A stretch of 64,000 nucleotides of DNA from Acanthaster planci (taxonomy: Eukaryota > Echinodermata > Asteroidea > Valvatida > Acanthasteridae): assembly GCF_001949145.1 (NCBI RefSeq), contig NW_019091676.1, positions 114,978 through 178,977 on the forward strand, given 5' to 3'. Of this stretch, positions 1 through 13,500 are shown piece after piece. The position numbers were made by a program, and so were the translations under genes. Numbering within the stretch: the first letter of the stretch is position 1; every line of letters begins with the position of its first letter. The notes beneath the pieces are model-generated. The model did not search any database. It was given only the letters and a program-made list of their open reading frames with translations, and was not told the origin of the DNA.

Positions 1-1501
1 TGATGAACAATAGTTTTGCAGTACAGACGAAGGATGTGAACACTTGACACTGTACTACAAACACATGGCTTTTCCCACTGCAACACTTGTATGAAGGAAG
101 CTACCATTATGCACTCAGGCATTCAAAGTACGTGGAACAATTTCCTCAACAATTCTGCCCTTTGCCAACTTTTGGAAGTTTGAAGTCCAGTGAAAGATAA
201 CTGCAACTGAAGCATAATTTTTTTCAGTTTGGGTTGACAAAATAATTCAGTGCAACTATGAAAGATACCTTTCTAGAGTATTCAAAAATGATATTTTTTT
301 CTCCTTTACTGTATTGTACTATTAAGGTTTGCTGCAAAGGTTTTTGATCCTTCATTTTTGCAAGATGACAAACTCTTTGCAAAAAGGTAAAATAAAAAAA
401 AAACTCTTGAAGGGAGGGGTGGATAATGCAAATGGAGCTCAACGCCCCAAGCCCCTTCCCTGAACGTGATGTATCTGTACCACTTACGTAGTGCCACTGG
501 ACAATTTGTGTACAGTCAGTTGAGGATGGAGGGCCCAGGTCAGCTGCCTTTAGTTGTCAGTGCATTACTCTGTAATATGGCTGGCTGCAAGCATTTTGGT
601 TGGAGTTGACTGACATTAGAGGGGAATGGATCAATTTGACTACGTTGACCCTTCTCCAATAAAAAGTGATTTTTCCGAGCAGATGAACGGGGCTATAAAT
701 AGCCTACAGTTCACAATGCCAGTCAGAGTCACCAACTGGACAAAATCCGAGGACGCTTTCCCCATTTCCTCTCAGCTGTAGCTTTCCTCAAGAAGGAAAA
801 GGTTGGATATGAAAAAAAAAAAAGTGCAGAAATGCGTCTGCCAAAAACCGCGCACTAATCGGCAACAATAATCCTCATTTGAGGCATGACTCAAACCTTA
901 GGCAACAGCTGCCACTGATTCTTGCTGCTTGAAAGAGCAATTCCACATTCTTGGATTTCAAAGTTGGGGCTACAATTTAATATCAAGAATGACAAGTTCC
1001 TTTACATATTTCAGGTCCTTTACCTTGGTTGAGTTTTGTGAATGTATCATCAACATATACGAACCCATGAACTGGAGAATGACTGCTCGGAATGTGTTTG
1101 GCATTAGAAGGCTTCCATTACTAGTTACAATACATTTTGAAAACTTACTTACTGCAGAATGTATTACATCGATTTATTTGTACCCAAGCATGAAAAGAGT
1201 TACATAAAGTAGTTTGTCTCCAGACAGCTGGCCAGGTCCAGGAAAGTTAATAAATGTTTTAAACTTCTGAAACACATTTTCAAATGAAAAAAATATTTGT
1301 TACTGAGGCAAATGTCGGTTGCAGACTGTCGGCTGATCATGACTGCTCAAAGCTGAAATCATTCATCCCAGTTTCTCCAGGGTACAGGCTCCTGGCACTT
1401 TTCCCATTGCTATCCGGAATATGTTCCCACGATCAAACAGAATTCGGCATGTTCTTAAAATACATGTACCATCCAAAAGATGGCAAGACTGATTGACAAA
1501 C
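1..1501. other. non-coding, probable intron of the PDZD2-like gene
   Basis: No exon is supported here. The stretch lies downstream of the leftmost recognised minus-strand coding exon, so it is probably intron sequence leading to exons beyond the window edge. A minus-strand segment near 1027-1085 is open in two frames and ends at a GTAAAG donor-like site, but it lacks a good acceptor and has no recognisable domain, so it is not called. Confidence 0.4.
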
Positions 1502-1580
1502 CTTTGGCGGGGGCGATGATACATCGGGGACTGTCAGCCTCTTCACCAGGTTCTCATGCTGCGTCTCCAGGCTGGTCTTC
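1502..1580 (-). CDS. PDZD2-like exon 6 (candidate)
   Basis: A 79-nt exon encodes KTSLETQHENLVKRL followed by a short TVPDVSSPPPK tail. The acceptor is a good pyrimidine-rich TTTCTCTAATAG. The donor is AAAG|GTTTGT, which is weaker than usual. The first base completes the AG left by exon 5 to give an Arg codon, so the phase matches exactly. It lies about 15.9 kb from exon 5, so skipped exons in between cannot be excluded. The peptide looks amphipathic and has no domain I recognise. Confidence 0.55.
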
Positions 1581-4500
1581 CTATTAGAGAAATTAACAAG
1601 AAACAGAATAGAAATTTGATTATGAAAAGCATTTCTACGAGTCGACTTACAGAGTTTCGTCTTTTTGAAAGATGTTTGCTGATTCAAGAGGCTGCATATG
1701 AAGTTGACGTTTTTCAAAAGAAACTGAGTACAAGCGACTTACAATACAGTGCGCGTCCAAGAGGTTGCCATGGAAAGGCCATTTTCATAGTGCATGGTAG
1801 GAAATGGTTGACAAATTCAGTCTTGCAATGTCCCAATTTGTCAAAAGTTTCCCCAGGTAATCTCCTGACTAAAGCCCGCACTCAAATGCAAATTGAGGCA
1901 AGGCGGCCATGCTTTGTCGAACCCTCAACTTGGAAAATGGCCGATGTGTGGCAATCTCTTAGTGGAGGACTGTATTGTGAATCGCCACTATTAACCTCAT
2001 CTCTTTGGTCACTTTTTTCTACGAACTTTCCTGATGCCTCTAAAAGCCTCCACTGTGCAGGAAACCAGTCATGCATTCCATGTAGTTCAACATTCAGGGA
2101 GTACCAAGACCCACAGCTGGGACTCTACTTTCCTCAGTGCTGCAAATTTCCTAAAATACAACTTATGGGTGGATTTCTGGTAAGGCTATAGGGTCGGTCA
2201 TCACTAAAGAGGCGAGCATGTAATGTCACACAGCAAACATTCACTCTGAGTACTCAACCATAGTTGAATGCACTTCACTCCGCACACTCAACAACAGCTA
2301 AAAGAGTTTAACTATTAACTCAACAATAGTGGAATGCACTTCATTCTGTGAACATAACAAAGGTCGCACATATTTCACTCCGAAAACTCAACAACAGTTG
2401 AATATATTTTCAAGTCTTGAAAATTTTGGGGTACAATATTTCCGGGCATCAAATTTGCTTCATGAAATACGAACCTACATGAAGTGGTGCCTTAACATAC
2501 CTTCTCCCCCCCCCAAAAAAATCAAAGACATTTCATAATCTGTAAAGTTTTAACAACTTGTGTGCACTTTGATTGCAGCACTCAGAAGGGAAATCATTTG
2601 GCTGCACTGGATACAGATGACAGACGAAACAGCTTTGTAGCGGGATAGAGTAGGTACCCAGTAATGAGATGGAGTTGATGAGAGACCCTGTAAAAAGACT
2701 GACTTCATCTAGAAAGTTCTGCATATCTTTTTCAGGGTTCCTCTATCAGGGTAGGGGGACCTCACATTGTTGACATTTCCATTTCATCAATCCCTGTCCG
2801 TTTCTTGGAATGAGGGTGGTGGAATCACAGACAAATAAGCATTACACATTTCAAACACACACACTTACATGTACATGTATGTCTATTAAAAACCACAATC
2901 CAAGGTTTCCAAATGTTGCTGCTGTAAATCTGGTTCTAAAGCCACCTTTTCATAAACTCTAAAATTGTTGAACAGTTGAGACTTTTCCTGATTATTGACT
3001 CCCACAAAAGCTGGTTCAAGGAGATCCTCTCAGCTCAAAGTCAAGGAAGGTTAACATCAATTAAGGCTTCTGAAGCTCACGTACAACCTCCCAAATCGAA
3101 TTAGAAATTGCTTGCTACCAAAACAAACCCTAAAATCTTATATTCTAATATCGAGCCTGATGCAAATCCCTAAATATAGCAGACGCTGCTCATGGGCACG
3201 ACGGCCTTTGCTGCTGAGAGTGCTGCATTGGCAAAAAAATTTGGAAACCCACCAACTTCCAAATTATGAAAGGGGAGGTACAGAAGAAATGCCTATTTGT
3301 ACCAATTTTGAGTGCTATTTTGGGAGCGCGAGAAACAACTAAAAACTGATGATTCATTTGTCTATAAATACTCCAATTAAAGGTTGGCAAGTGAAACTGC
3401 ATCCTCGTCGTCAATAGGTAGGCAAGTGGGCGTTGCCTCACAGGTGTTTCAAACTTTTTTTTTTCTCCAAGTACTGAAAAAAAGCAAACTACACGAGCAA
3501 TATTTCCAATGATCAAAAGATGTGGACAGAAAGCAGAATTTTGGGGACTTATCTTGAGAACAGACGGCGGAAGACTAACTTTGTTTTATTTGGGCAAATA
3601 GCAAGATGTACATAAATAAAAACAATTCCTGAATTTACAGAAACTTAACTATTCAAATACCATTTGAATCAACTCAGCACTGCTCCCGTATGTTGGCCCA
3701 CAGTACTGCACACCCATAAAATAACAGGCCTTAAGGATTTCTGTCCCTCACACTGAAAAAAAATGTAAATGAATGTCCAACTTGGAAGGAGACAAGGCAT
3801 AAATCCCAGGCATATTCCCTCAGGAAACTCACAAATTGATTCCAAATCTCCTACACAAGGGAGACTAGGGCAGACCGAAAACATAAAGACAGTATCCGAG
3901 TGACAGTGAAGTCAATAACTCGGCCTAGACACTACTCGAGCCTTTGAGGAAGCATAGGACAAGCCCACATTTTCCAGCCACTGCTGAAATTAATCATCCT
4001 TCATATCTGCAGCTTGTTTGGTCATGGCCATTTTGTTAAATGGGGGGGGGGCCAATATAAGCCAAGTTCTCCAGTTAGTAGGAATAATGTATGACATAAT
4101 GTACAATTTAAAGGTTGAAAATGAAAAAATCATTTTAACAGTGCTTTTAATATGGGAAAAGGTTGACATCCACATGCCGTTTGTATTCCTTCAGCAAAAG
4201 GACTTGGCCAATTTGTTATTTTTGCTTTTAGCTTTTTGGGTGTGCACAATTAAGGTGGGATCTTTAAAGCATGAATAAAGTGCATTATTTAATGAGGCAT
4301 GCGAATGCATAATGGTATGACCCATGATGATGAATGCAGGCTAATTAATGACTTCATGCCATGACGTCGAAACACTATTTGTTGTAAATGCTCTGTGGCC
4401 AGTAGTATTTTAAGGACACTTTACCTGTTCATCAACCGGCTGGTACTTCCACTGACACTTTACCTGTTCATCAACTGGCTGGTACTTTCACTGAAAGTTA

Positions 4501-7500
4501 GGCTCAGAAATCAATTTTGATTTACAGTGAGATGTCTCTAGAGCTGATTATCTGTGTGTGTGCTTCACTCAGAACTTGAGAGACAAATATTGTTAAGTTC
4601 TCAGAGCTCAACAACAGCACAGGGTTCCAGTTAGTGGGTCCAAAGGCTAGGATTCCCCTATCTACCCAGAAGGGAGGAGGGAGGGAGTGAGGGAAGAAGA
4701 CGGCAGAAGTCTTCATGATGGGACAGGTCAGCTATGCGGAGGAAACCCAATCCTTTCCCTCTGAAATACACTGAGAGTTAGAATATTCCCACACTGATGT
4801 GGTCTGAAGTCAGCAAATTTTGGACACAAACCATGCAGGGCCAACACCCAACTGAGAACCACATCCAATCTTGTTTAACAAAGAGCAACATGTCGCCATT
4901 GTCCACTACACATTGAAGGACAATACACAAATCCCTATAAACTCCTAGTCTAGGTCCAAGCTGCTTTACTGATGAAATAGCAGCTACTTAGCTGAAAAGT
5001 AAACAGCAGATGGAGTAATCCCCCACCCCTTTGGAAGTGGGTGGGGCATTTTCGTGGTACGTGAATACGTGTATGCAGGATAAAGTGCATGGGCACAAAG
5101 GGAGGAAGGCAATTCTAGGAAAACAGAGGGGTACATAGGCTGCGGATGGCAGGAACATAAAGATGGATGAGGAATTTGATAGACAAAGGCAACCTGGGAC
5201 ACAGGTTGAGTTTGTAACCGGGAACAGTCTTCACATGCAGCCTGTGAAAAGGAACACTGGAGCTGAGGTATATGGATGGCAGATCCAGTGAAAGGTATAC
5301 AAGTACATGTAGTTATGAACAGTGTCCGAACTGGCAGAATTTAAGATGGCAAAAGAAGGCAGGGAGGTAAGCATTTAACCCTCTGAAGTTGGAAGGACTG
5401 GCCATATGAGTTCAGGTGTAGGACACATGCCAAGGGAGTCCACATACAGGTACACAACAGAAATGATGATGGCCATCTCACTTTGTCTTCTGAGAGTGAC
5501 ATCTTCTCAACTGTTACATGTACATTGTGTTTGCTGTGTGACACAACACTTCTCATTCTGCAAAGGGATCTATATTTCCAGAGAATTTAATGTTCAGTCT
5601 AAACCTACTCACAACCAGTACATACTTCAAAAATGTCCCAGTCAACATATAAAATGTACATTTGTATGTCAATGCTGCTGTCTGAAGAAATATGTGTCCA
5701 CTCAAAATGAAGGTGCATACCATTTCTGACAGGTCGCAAATATAAACTTCAGGATGAACAGACACGTCAAATGAAAATGAATGGTAACAAAATTCAATAA
5801 CAGGTCAATTATTTTGAATCAGATGGCACCATGTACTTCCACCGCAGCCAGAATTTCAAAGCTACATAACTGACACACTAAAAAAGAAAAACTATTTAAG
5901 GAAATGATCTCACAAGGGTTCACAAAGTTACCACACACTACTACCATCACTTCAGTGCATTGTGGCATGTACATATCTGCAATATATGGCCTTCTGAACA
6001 CAAGCTATTCAAGTCACTCTGAAGGTACACACACGTACAGTACATGTACGAACATATGAAAGTTGAGCATTCCTTTCCATATGGTGAATAAGCTACATTC
6101 GATCATTACCTTTTCTGGAACAAGCTCCGAGGAAACATTCTGCTGCCTGGCTCCATCCTCCAACACTAACTACGTAGTGCTGCCCTATTCTTCATTATTA
6201 CAAGCATCCTGTCGATAATTCGTACATGTTCATGCCTCCCTTCCACCCCCAAAAATAGGGGAAAAAGTGTACCCTTTGTCACATCTATTATAGGCACCGA
6301 AGATCTGAGCCAAAGAACATGTGTTGTCATCTGTACAGGCCCATGGTTGTTGGCTGGCACTGCTGAACAAGAGACCACTTGGCATCATCGGCCTCTATTC
6401 TATATGTGCATCCACCCACTTAATGGACCACAAAAGAGAGGACAGCTAGAAATGGGGGGGGGGGATTGGGGATACTGAATGACACAAGTGCAAACAATCA
6501 TGGTCAGTCATCAAGATCCACTCCTTTTGTGGTTATTTGTAAACCAGATGGGTCGTGGCTGGCCAAAGCTCAGCCTGGTGGGAGGTCAACCGGCATGTCT
6601 CACCAGTCTTAAGTGGATAGAGCCCCCCCACATTTTTCTGATTAAATATGGATTGTCAAATGTAGATTTTGATCAAAAGTACAAACCATCATTTCTTTAT
6701 CTTTTTGGGGAGGGGGCTCTTTACATGGTAAGGCAAATGATTAAAAAAACACCACAAGCGATACTAGGACTCAACAAGTTTAGTGTAGTTAATTAAGCAG
6801 GACACTTCAGATGTCCATTCCAAATTCTCTGCCAATCAAGCTGACACCCAGGATTCACCTTATCTCCCGACATAATGTCTTATCAGAATACAAAAGCTCT
6901 TTCATTATTTACATCAAACAACTGAGTACCCAGGATTACAGCCGACTTGTTTTGACAGAAGATAATAAAGATATTACCATTCTTAAAGCATATGGCAATT
7001 GTTACTTTACCTTGCGGCTTGCCGGGTATGCTGAAAGAACCCTGCATTTTGGCAACATTTCAATTTTATACTCAAGACAGATGTTCTACACACGTCCCAA
7101 AGTATATGTATTAACCACAAATAAAATGATGTGACCATAAATGGCCCAAAACTAAAGTATTCTTTATTTTGACTATTTGTTCTTTTGGTCATGGCGCCCT
7201 GAGAAAGGAACTTCACTTTAACACTGACTGGCTAGGCTAATTTTCCTACATCTAAATTAATAGAGTTACAGGTTTTCTTCTGGGGGAAAGTCAACCCATG
7301 AAAAAGTGTCAATGCAATTTTAAAAAATAATAAGAAAAACTAGCTTGCTCCTAATTTTCCCAAAATTTCAAATGCACCAATTCTTTTAGTCTGGGAAATG
7401 GGAATGGGAAAACCAATGGGAAAAACATATTGTGGAAGATCAAAGAAAGTGCAGAGAGGGACACATGCTTTGCACACCAGTTTACATTAATGAGAGTCCT

Positions 7501-10500
7501 TTGCAGGAAAGGATTCCTTACGATGACTTTCTCAGGAAAAGGTAAATTGTGTATGCCTTTTGAAACCACTCTTTCAATTGTCATGCAATCTGGGCATCTG
7601 ATAGAGCCTGAGGGAGAGTTGAAGCACCACATGATGAGGATTGCAGAAGTCAGCAGACTTTGTATGGTACAGATTTAAGGAAGGGTTGCCGATCATGTAA
7701 GGAAGGGCTGCCGATCATGTAAGGAAGGGTTGCCGATCATGTGGTATACAGGTAACAGGCTGGTGGAGATTCTTCATCCAGCAGAAAATCAATTACCATA
7801 CATTTAAATGTCACCGTTCAAGGATTTCATAGTGATAGGATGTTCTGATCCAAATGGCTATTTGATTTTTGGGTGGCATTTTGGAAAGTATTTGACACCT
7901 CGGACTCACTCTACAAATACTTGTACATGTCATATGAAATCCAAGAATCAGACCACCTCGGTGTCCGGTCCATGTTGTGACAGTCAAGAACAGTTCTGAG
8001 TCTTGCAAAAACCCAACTTCAGGAGAGTTGGGGTTGGCCAAATGGTAACTCTGATCTGCAGACACAATGTTTATGACTCTATGAGTTCTTGAGTGTTGCA
8101 TGTGAACTTCTGGAACACTCATTTTATATGGTATTGTAACAGCCTCACCAGGGACTAACAATTCAGAGTCAACATGATGCTGCCAACATAGATCAGAAAA
8201 TTACTCACTTTTAGGAAGGGAGTCATAAAGTCTTTCATATGGTATGCTATCTGCTAGTAACTCTTTCAACTTCCTACTCAGTATGCAAGAGGCATGAATA
8301 AATAAAGCTACATAAAGCCACAAGTCATTTTTGTGGAAAAGCAGTCCCATTTATAAACTTACTGTTTTAGCACGGGCAGAGAATGTACAATGTACAGAAC
8401 ACAAACATAAGTGGATTTTTACAGTTTTGTAAAGTTGCTCATGGAATGAAACCTGAAAATCTGGATAAGAAACAACTTTGTATTCGTCGTTTTAAAATGT
8501 TTCATTCAACCATTCAAAATCAATTTAAAGAGTTGTGAACATTTTTTTTGTTACAAAGGCGGGGGAACTAGGCATAGGATATTAAACAATATTTAGCAAG
8601 GTTTCATATACTGTAACATTCACAGAAAATGAAAGAAATTTTGTGCATCTATTTTAGAGTTCATGATCTCCGCCCCCAAAACAGAGAGACAACTGATGGG
8701 CGTATTAAGATGTCAGCCAACTCGCTGGCTCATTCTTGGGGGCAGCATGCACTTGAATGCATTCCACTGCCCAGGGAATTAGCCAACAAGTTGGTGTCCA
8801 TTGGACTCCAGGTTTGTCCACACTGATAAGACAGATTACTCATTTTTTTAAGTAAGGCCATGGACAGGATGGCACTTCTAAAATAAAACAAATTTTTCAT
8901 GAGCTTTGGCATAAATGTGTGAGCTATGAAATTTTCTGAATTGCACTTTAGGATCTCAGATCTCATTAGATTATTTTTAATGATTTAAAACAGTAATGGA
9001 ATGAAGAAACTCAAGAAAGTCATTTTTTTCCAATTATTTTCTGTCAAGTTTGTACTATTTTCATCATGGCTCATTTTTCTCTAAAGGTCTTTCTGAGAGG
9101 CTTTAAATTACATCTGTTAAAAATATACTGAATTTTCTTTGTTGTTGACAGAAGTTTTTGACTCAAGTCATCTAGTTTGGCTTCAACATCCTTTGATTTG
9201 CACTGGTAGCCAATCAAATGTCCACAAAATGTACATGAGCACAGTCTGTCTCATTTTCCCCAAATGATCATTCTTATAATCTGAAGTTGCAAACTTGTCT
9301 TTCAAATGACCAAAGTCCTTCTTGTAGAGGTTTCGAAAAAAATGACGAGTGGAGTTGCATTCTGGTACACTATTAGCAGAATATGACTGAAATATGTGTA
9401 TTATGGGACAAAACATTGAAAGAGGTGGGATTTGCACAAATGCCTCATTGATCACAACCTGCTAATGTACAGAGCAGATAAAAGCAAGGGGGGGAAGAGA
9501 GTTGAAGCCATGGCAACAAATCATCAAGCCATCCTGGAAAAAAAAAAAGAAAATTTCTCCTCAATCCACGTCCAAGGTGCAATGTAATCCCTTCCAGACA
9601 CCCTGTCTGCAACCCAACCCCTATTTTACCTACAAAAAATCCCACGGCATCAGCTTAGTAGGAAGTTTAGAAGCTCGCTGTCCCTCCAATTCCCTCCGCT
9701 GTGACTGGACCTAGATCTGGTATCCTGCAGGTGGAAGGAAACAGCTTGCTGGGGAGTTGAGGGAGGGAAGGGGATTGAGCAGGAAGGGTTTACTGAGTCC
9801 AGGAAGGCAGTCAAATTTGTCGGCTGCAGCCCGTGCCACAGGGTGGGTTCCATGGCTGCAACAGAACAACTGACAGTGGGCTCCCCACCGGCCAGATGAA
9901 AAGGAATGCTTCCTGATGTTTTACAGTCTGTAGAACTGAAATGAAGGATGTCGTTCTATTTTCAGTGTCTCGGTTCTGGATGCGGTTAAGGCCCATGGTC
10001 TGGGTGGGGGATGTGGGTGGGGATGTGGACAGAAGATTGACCTTCCCTTCGGACTGAAGTCACGTACTGGTGGTACATGTACGTGATGCTCTGATCCAAC
10101 CAGCTGGATTTACCTGAACTATATGTACATGTGACAATATGTTTGCCTGGGTGTCTGTGCGAATGGGTTCCGCACTGGACCAACCCTCCCCCCCATCAAT
10201 GGCAAAAAAGAGGGAGACGGGGCTGACATTGGTGCTGGTCATCCAGCCGCCCACACAGAGACCCAGTATACCAGACCACATGATTGCACAGAGAGGAGAA
10301 ATGTTCACTTTAAACAATGCTGGACTAAGGGCCTAACGACAGAGACGAGTAGTTACAGAAAGTTTTATAGAAAGCAATATGGTGCAGGACATTTTACATT
10401 CACATTCATTTGCAAAAGTTTAGGACCACCCATAGAAAATGCATTAACATGAAGGAAAACCAAACTTAAACCAATCAATCACGGCAGCTTATGTTTCTTT

Positions 10501-13500
10501 TCAATGTGTAACCTTGGTACATTGGTTGAACATTTTTGACTACATTTCCATGATTTGACATGTTAACAGTCTAATATTCAGTGTGCCCTCTCTTATTTCT
10601 GATTGCTTAGACTGACTTTTTTTTACCCATGCTGCCTTGCAGACAAAATGTCACACAAGACCTGCCTTTGCAAAAAATTTCATTCAAATGGGTATATAGC
10701 ACTACACTGATGTTATGCACCACTGTAAAATCATGTTAAGTAATCATTCAGTGAGACAGTGTAATGCAGGCCCAGTGGCAGAAATACCAACAAACTTCAA
10801 GGTGGTCTTGCACTTTTGCAAATGACTGTATGCACAAGGCAGCTGCCAGCTTGGAATGCTAATAACTTGATCCAAAATAACAATAATGCTTCATGGGAGG
10901 AATCGAAGGCATGACCGAGGATGTGCTCGAGTATACAAGTCTGTCTGTGCCATCGTACCAAACGAGGGCACTGAATGGCCAGAATGTGCTCTGTTAGCAT
11001 AATAACTTTGAAAAAAAAAAGCTCAGGTTTTTAAAAACAGTTCTCAGTGCAAACAGTCCCATGGAAAACCACACTGCTTGAGGTACATTTTCACAGCATG
11101 GTATATCTGTCACCACTCACTTCATAGGCCCTGAAGATCTCTTAACAGGGCTGGTTCTTTTCCTCTCTGAACAGCTTTTACAATTCTCCGATTCCCCACA
11201 ATAGGAAAAATAAACACTGAAGAGTATCAAGAATAAGAATGCATGTGGTGCTTGGAACATCGCTAATTCAGCGTCTCAGCGTGACTCATGGGGTCCTGGA
11301 ATTACTGGTCAGTAAACTTTGCAGTCCTTAAAAAAAAAGAGGAGGGAGGGGAATCTGGCGGGGCGGGCAGGGCCAATTTGGTTTCCTCTTTTGGGGCTGC
11401 ACGGCCGGTTAGATTGTGTACATAGGGCGGAGGGGGGAACTTTTGTCTGCATAGTACTCCCTGTCTGGAACTAACCGGAGATGGTTTAAAGGGATAAGTT
11501 TCCCTAGTGTCTCTGGTCTCTTAGCCAACTAAAACTTCAACAGTCTCTAAGAAATAAATGACCTGGTGTAACTGTCCAAGGAACAGAGCCATCAGATTGT
11601 ACGTGTAGATCTAGGAGTGGATATACCCGTCAGACAATTCAATCCAGACACTTTTTTTCCTGTTCGTTCAAATTGTGTACATCGATCGAATCTGTGACTC
11701 AATCTCTGTTTTCATATTCCGCTTTCGAGGGGGAAATTAAAGTTCAACGTGGATGGAAGTATCTTTCATGATCATTGTTATAAGCCCTTTGCCCGATTAT
11801 GCAAAGAGTCTGTAGACTATGCACTTAGCATAATTGTCCATCATGCATGTCCAATTTTGAAATAGCATGCTACACATACATGTACACATAAATCATGGCC
11901 AAGCCTGGAGAGACAAAGTCTTCTTTTTTTCTTGTTACCAGTGTTGCATTAAAAATAGGCGAGCCACTGGCCCCTTTAAACTCAGTTTCATAAAATTCCA
12001 TTCCACAGTTGCAGACCGGGATAACCATGTACCATGTGCTGTTCATGGGCTTGGTTTGAGATCTCCGGTTGTCCACACTGCCGGGTAGGGTGTGCAGGCG
12101 TGGCATACATAGTGTAGACCTCTGCACAAAAGAAGTCCACATAAGTTAGGGTGCGATGGCGTTGTGTGGACTCGCACACGTCCACACAATGTTTCCCCCT
12201 CTCTGAAAAACAGTTTCTGAGGCATTTTGGGGTCAAGGTTATCTATGGCAAAATGAAGAGGAACAGTCCAGGAAATCATCATCAAAAATCCAGCTCGAAG
12301 GAGTTATCGTAGTTAGAGAAAAAGGAGCATTTCCTCAAGTATTCTTAACCACAGGAGAACAAAGGAATGTCCACACTTCGTATGTAAAACAGGGCAGTTC
12401 TCACCCTGGCTAAAGAAGAGGCTGAAAGAGATGGCATCAGCACTTTTTGGTGAGAACGTGACCTCCCGGCAGTCAGCAGGCATGACTCATGAAACATTTG
12501 AGCACTTTTTTTTTTTTAAGAAAAAAAAATCCACTGGACAAATGTCAGACTACTGCAGATGCGGCCAAGGAATGTGAATCTGCAAATGTCTACTATTTTC
12601 CAAAACATTTCATTTGCATAGAGTCTGAAGGTGTTAACAAAACACTGCCTCTACACCTAGACTCTATGCAAGAAAAGGAGATGGTCAGGTGCAGCCACTC
12701 AGGAGGCCTTGTGCAAAACTTGAGACTTTATCTCTGTGTAATGTACCAGTAACTATAGTACAAGGGGACATTTTCTTTGAAAACTGCCCCAGTGGGGGCA
12801 CCTCCCCCCTCCATCAATGGGTTCAGTGCATTCCTAGCCACATGCGAGGGAGCAAGTGCATGCGGTACCCCAGTTGCAAGAATCTTCATTGCTGAAGAAG
12901 AAAAGAATTCTCCTCTGTACATACATGTGCATGAAGACCCTACCACATTTGCTCTTAGCACACTTAAGGCACTCAGAACTTTAGGACTACTTTACATGTA
13001 GGTCTATCTATGAGAGAAGCATACACGGTGGCATCATGCGAGACACTGCACGGGCATGGGGCACAATGGGGTCCAGAGACTACAGACAGATTGAAGTGCA
13101 TGAGTCAACTGTAGGACTAAGCCAAGGAATTCCTGTTGCTGTACACGTAGGTGACAACAGATACTTCTGGTTGAGGTGTTGGGTTTAGTGAACTCACTTC
13201 TAAACCTGATCAGCATCACGAGTGTATGAGTTGATGTGGACTGTATTCCAGGCGGTGAAAATGCTTAAATGTACAGATCTGAATCTTAATTTCAACCAAT
13301 CTGGGGAACAAAACTTGCTCTTTCCCTGCTTCTCACTTGAGACTGAAAAATTCAGAAGGATTCCATGACCAGTAACACAGTGCATGTGAATGTAACTTTA
13401 AGCCAAAATGGTAGTTTCATTCCAGGCGACAAACAGGGGGGCTGTGCGAGATTAATACAGGTCGCTAAAGGCAACCGCAGAACCGACCGCAGTTCACTTC

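Noticed and set aside
6110-6180. Minus-strand candidate exon ending EDGARQQNVSSELVPEK at a GTAATG donor
   Set aside because: The coding-like sequence is attractive, but the only usable acceptor (CTACGTAG) lacks a pyrimidine tract, and a phase 0-0 exon does not fit between exons 5 and 6 (phase 2). RNA evidence would be needed.
7005-7040. Possible 20-nt minus-strand micro-exon between TTCTTTCAG and AAG|GTAAAG
   Set aside because: Phase does not fit the neighbouring PDZD2-like exons and the peptide is too short to judge.
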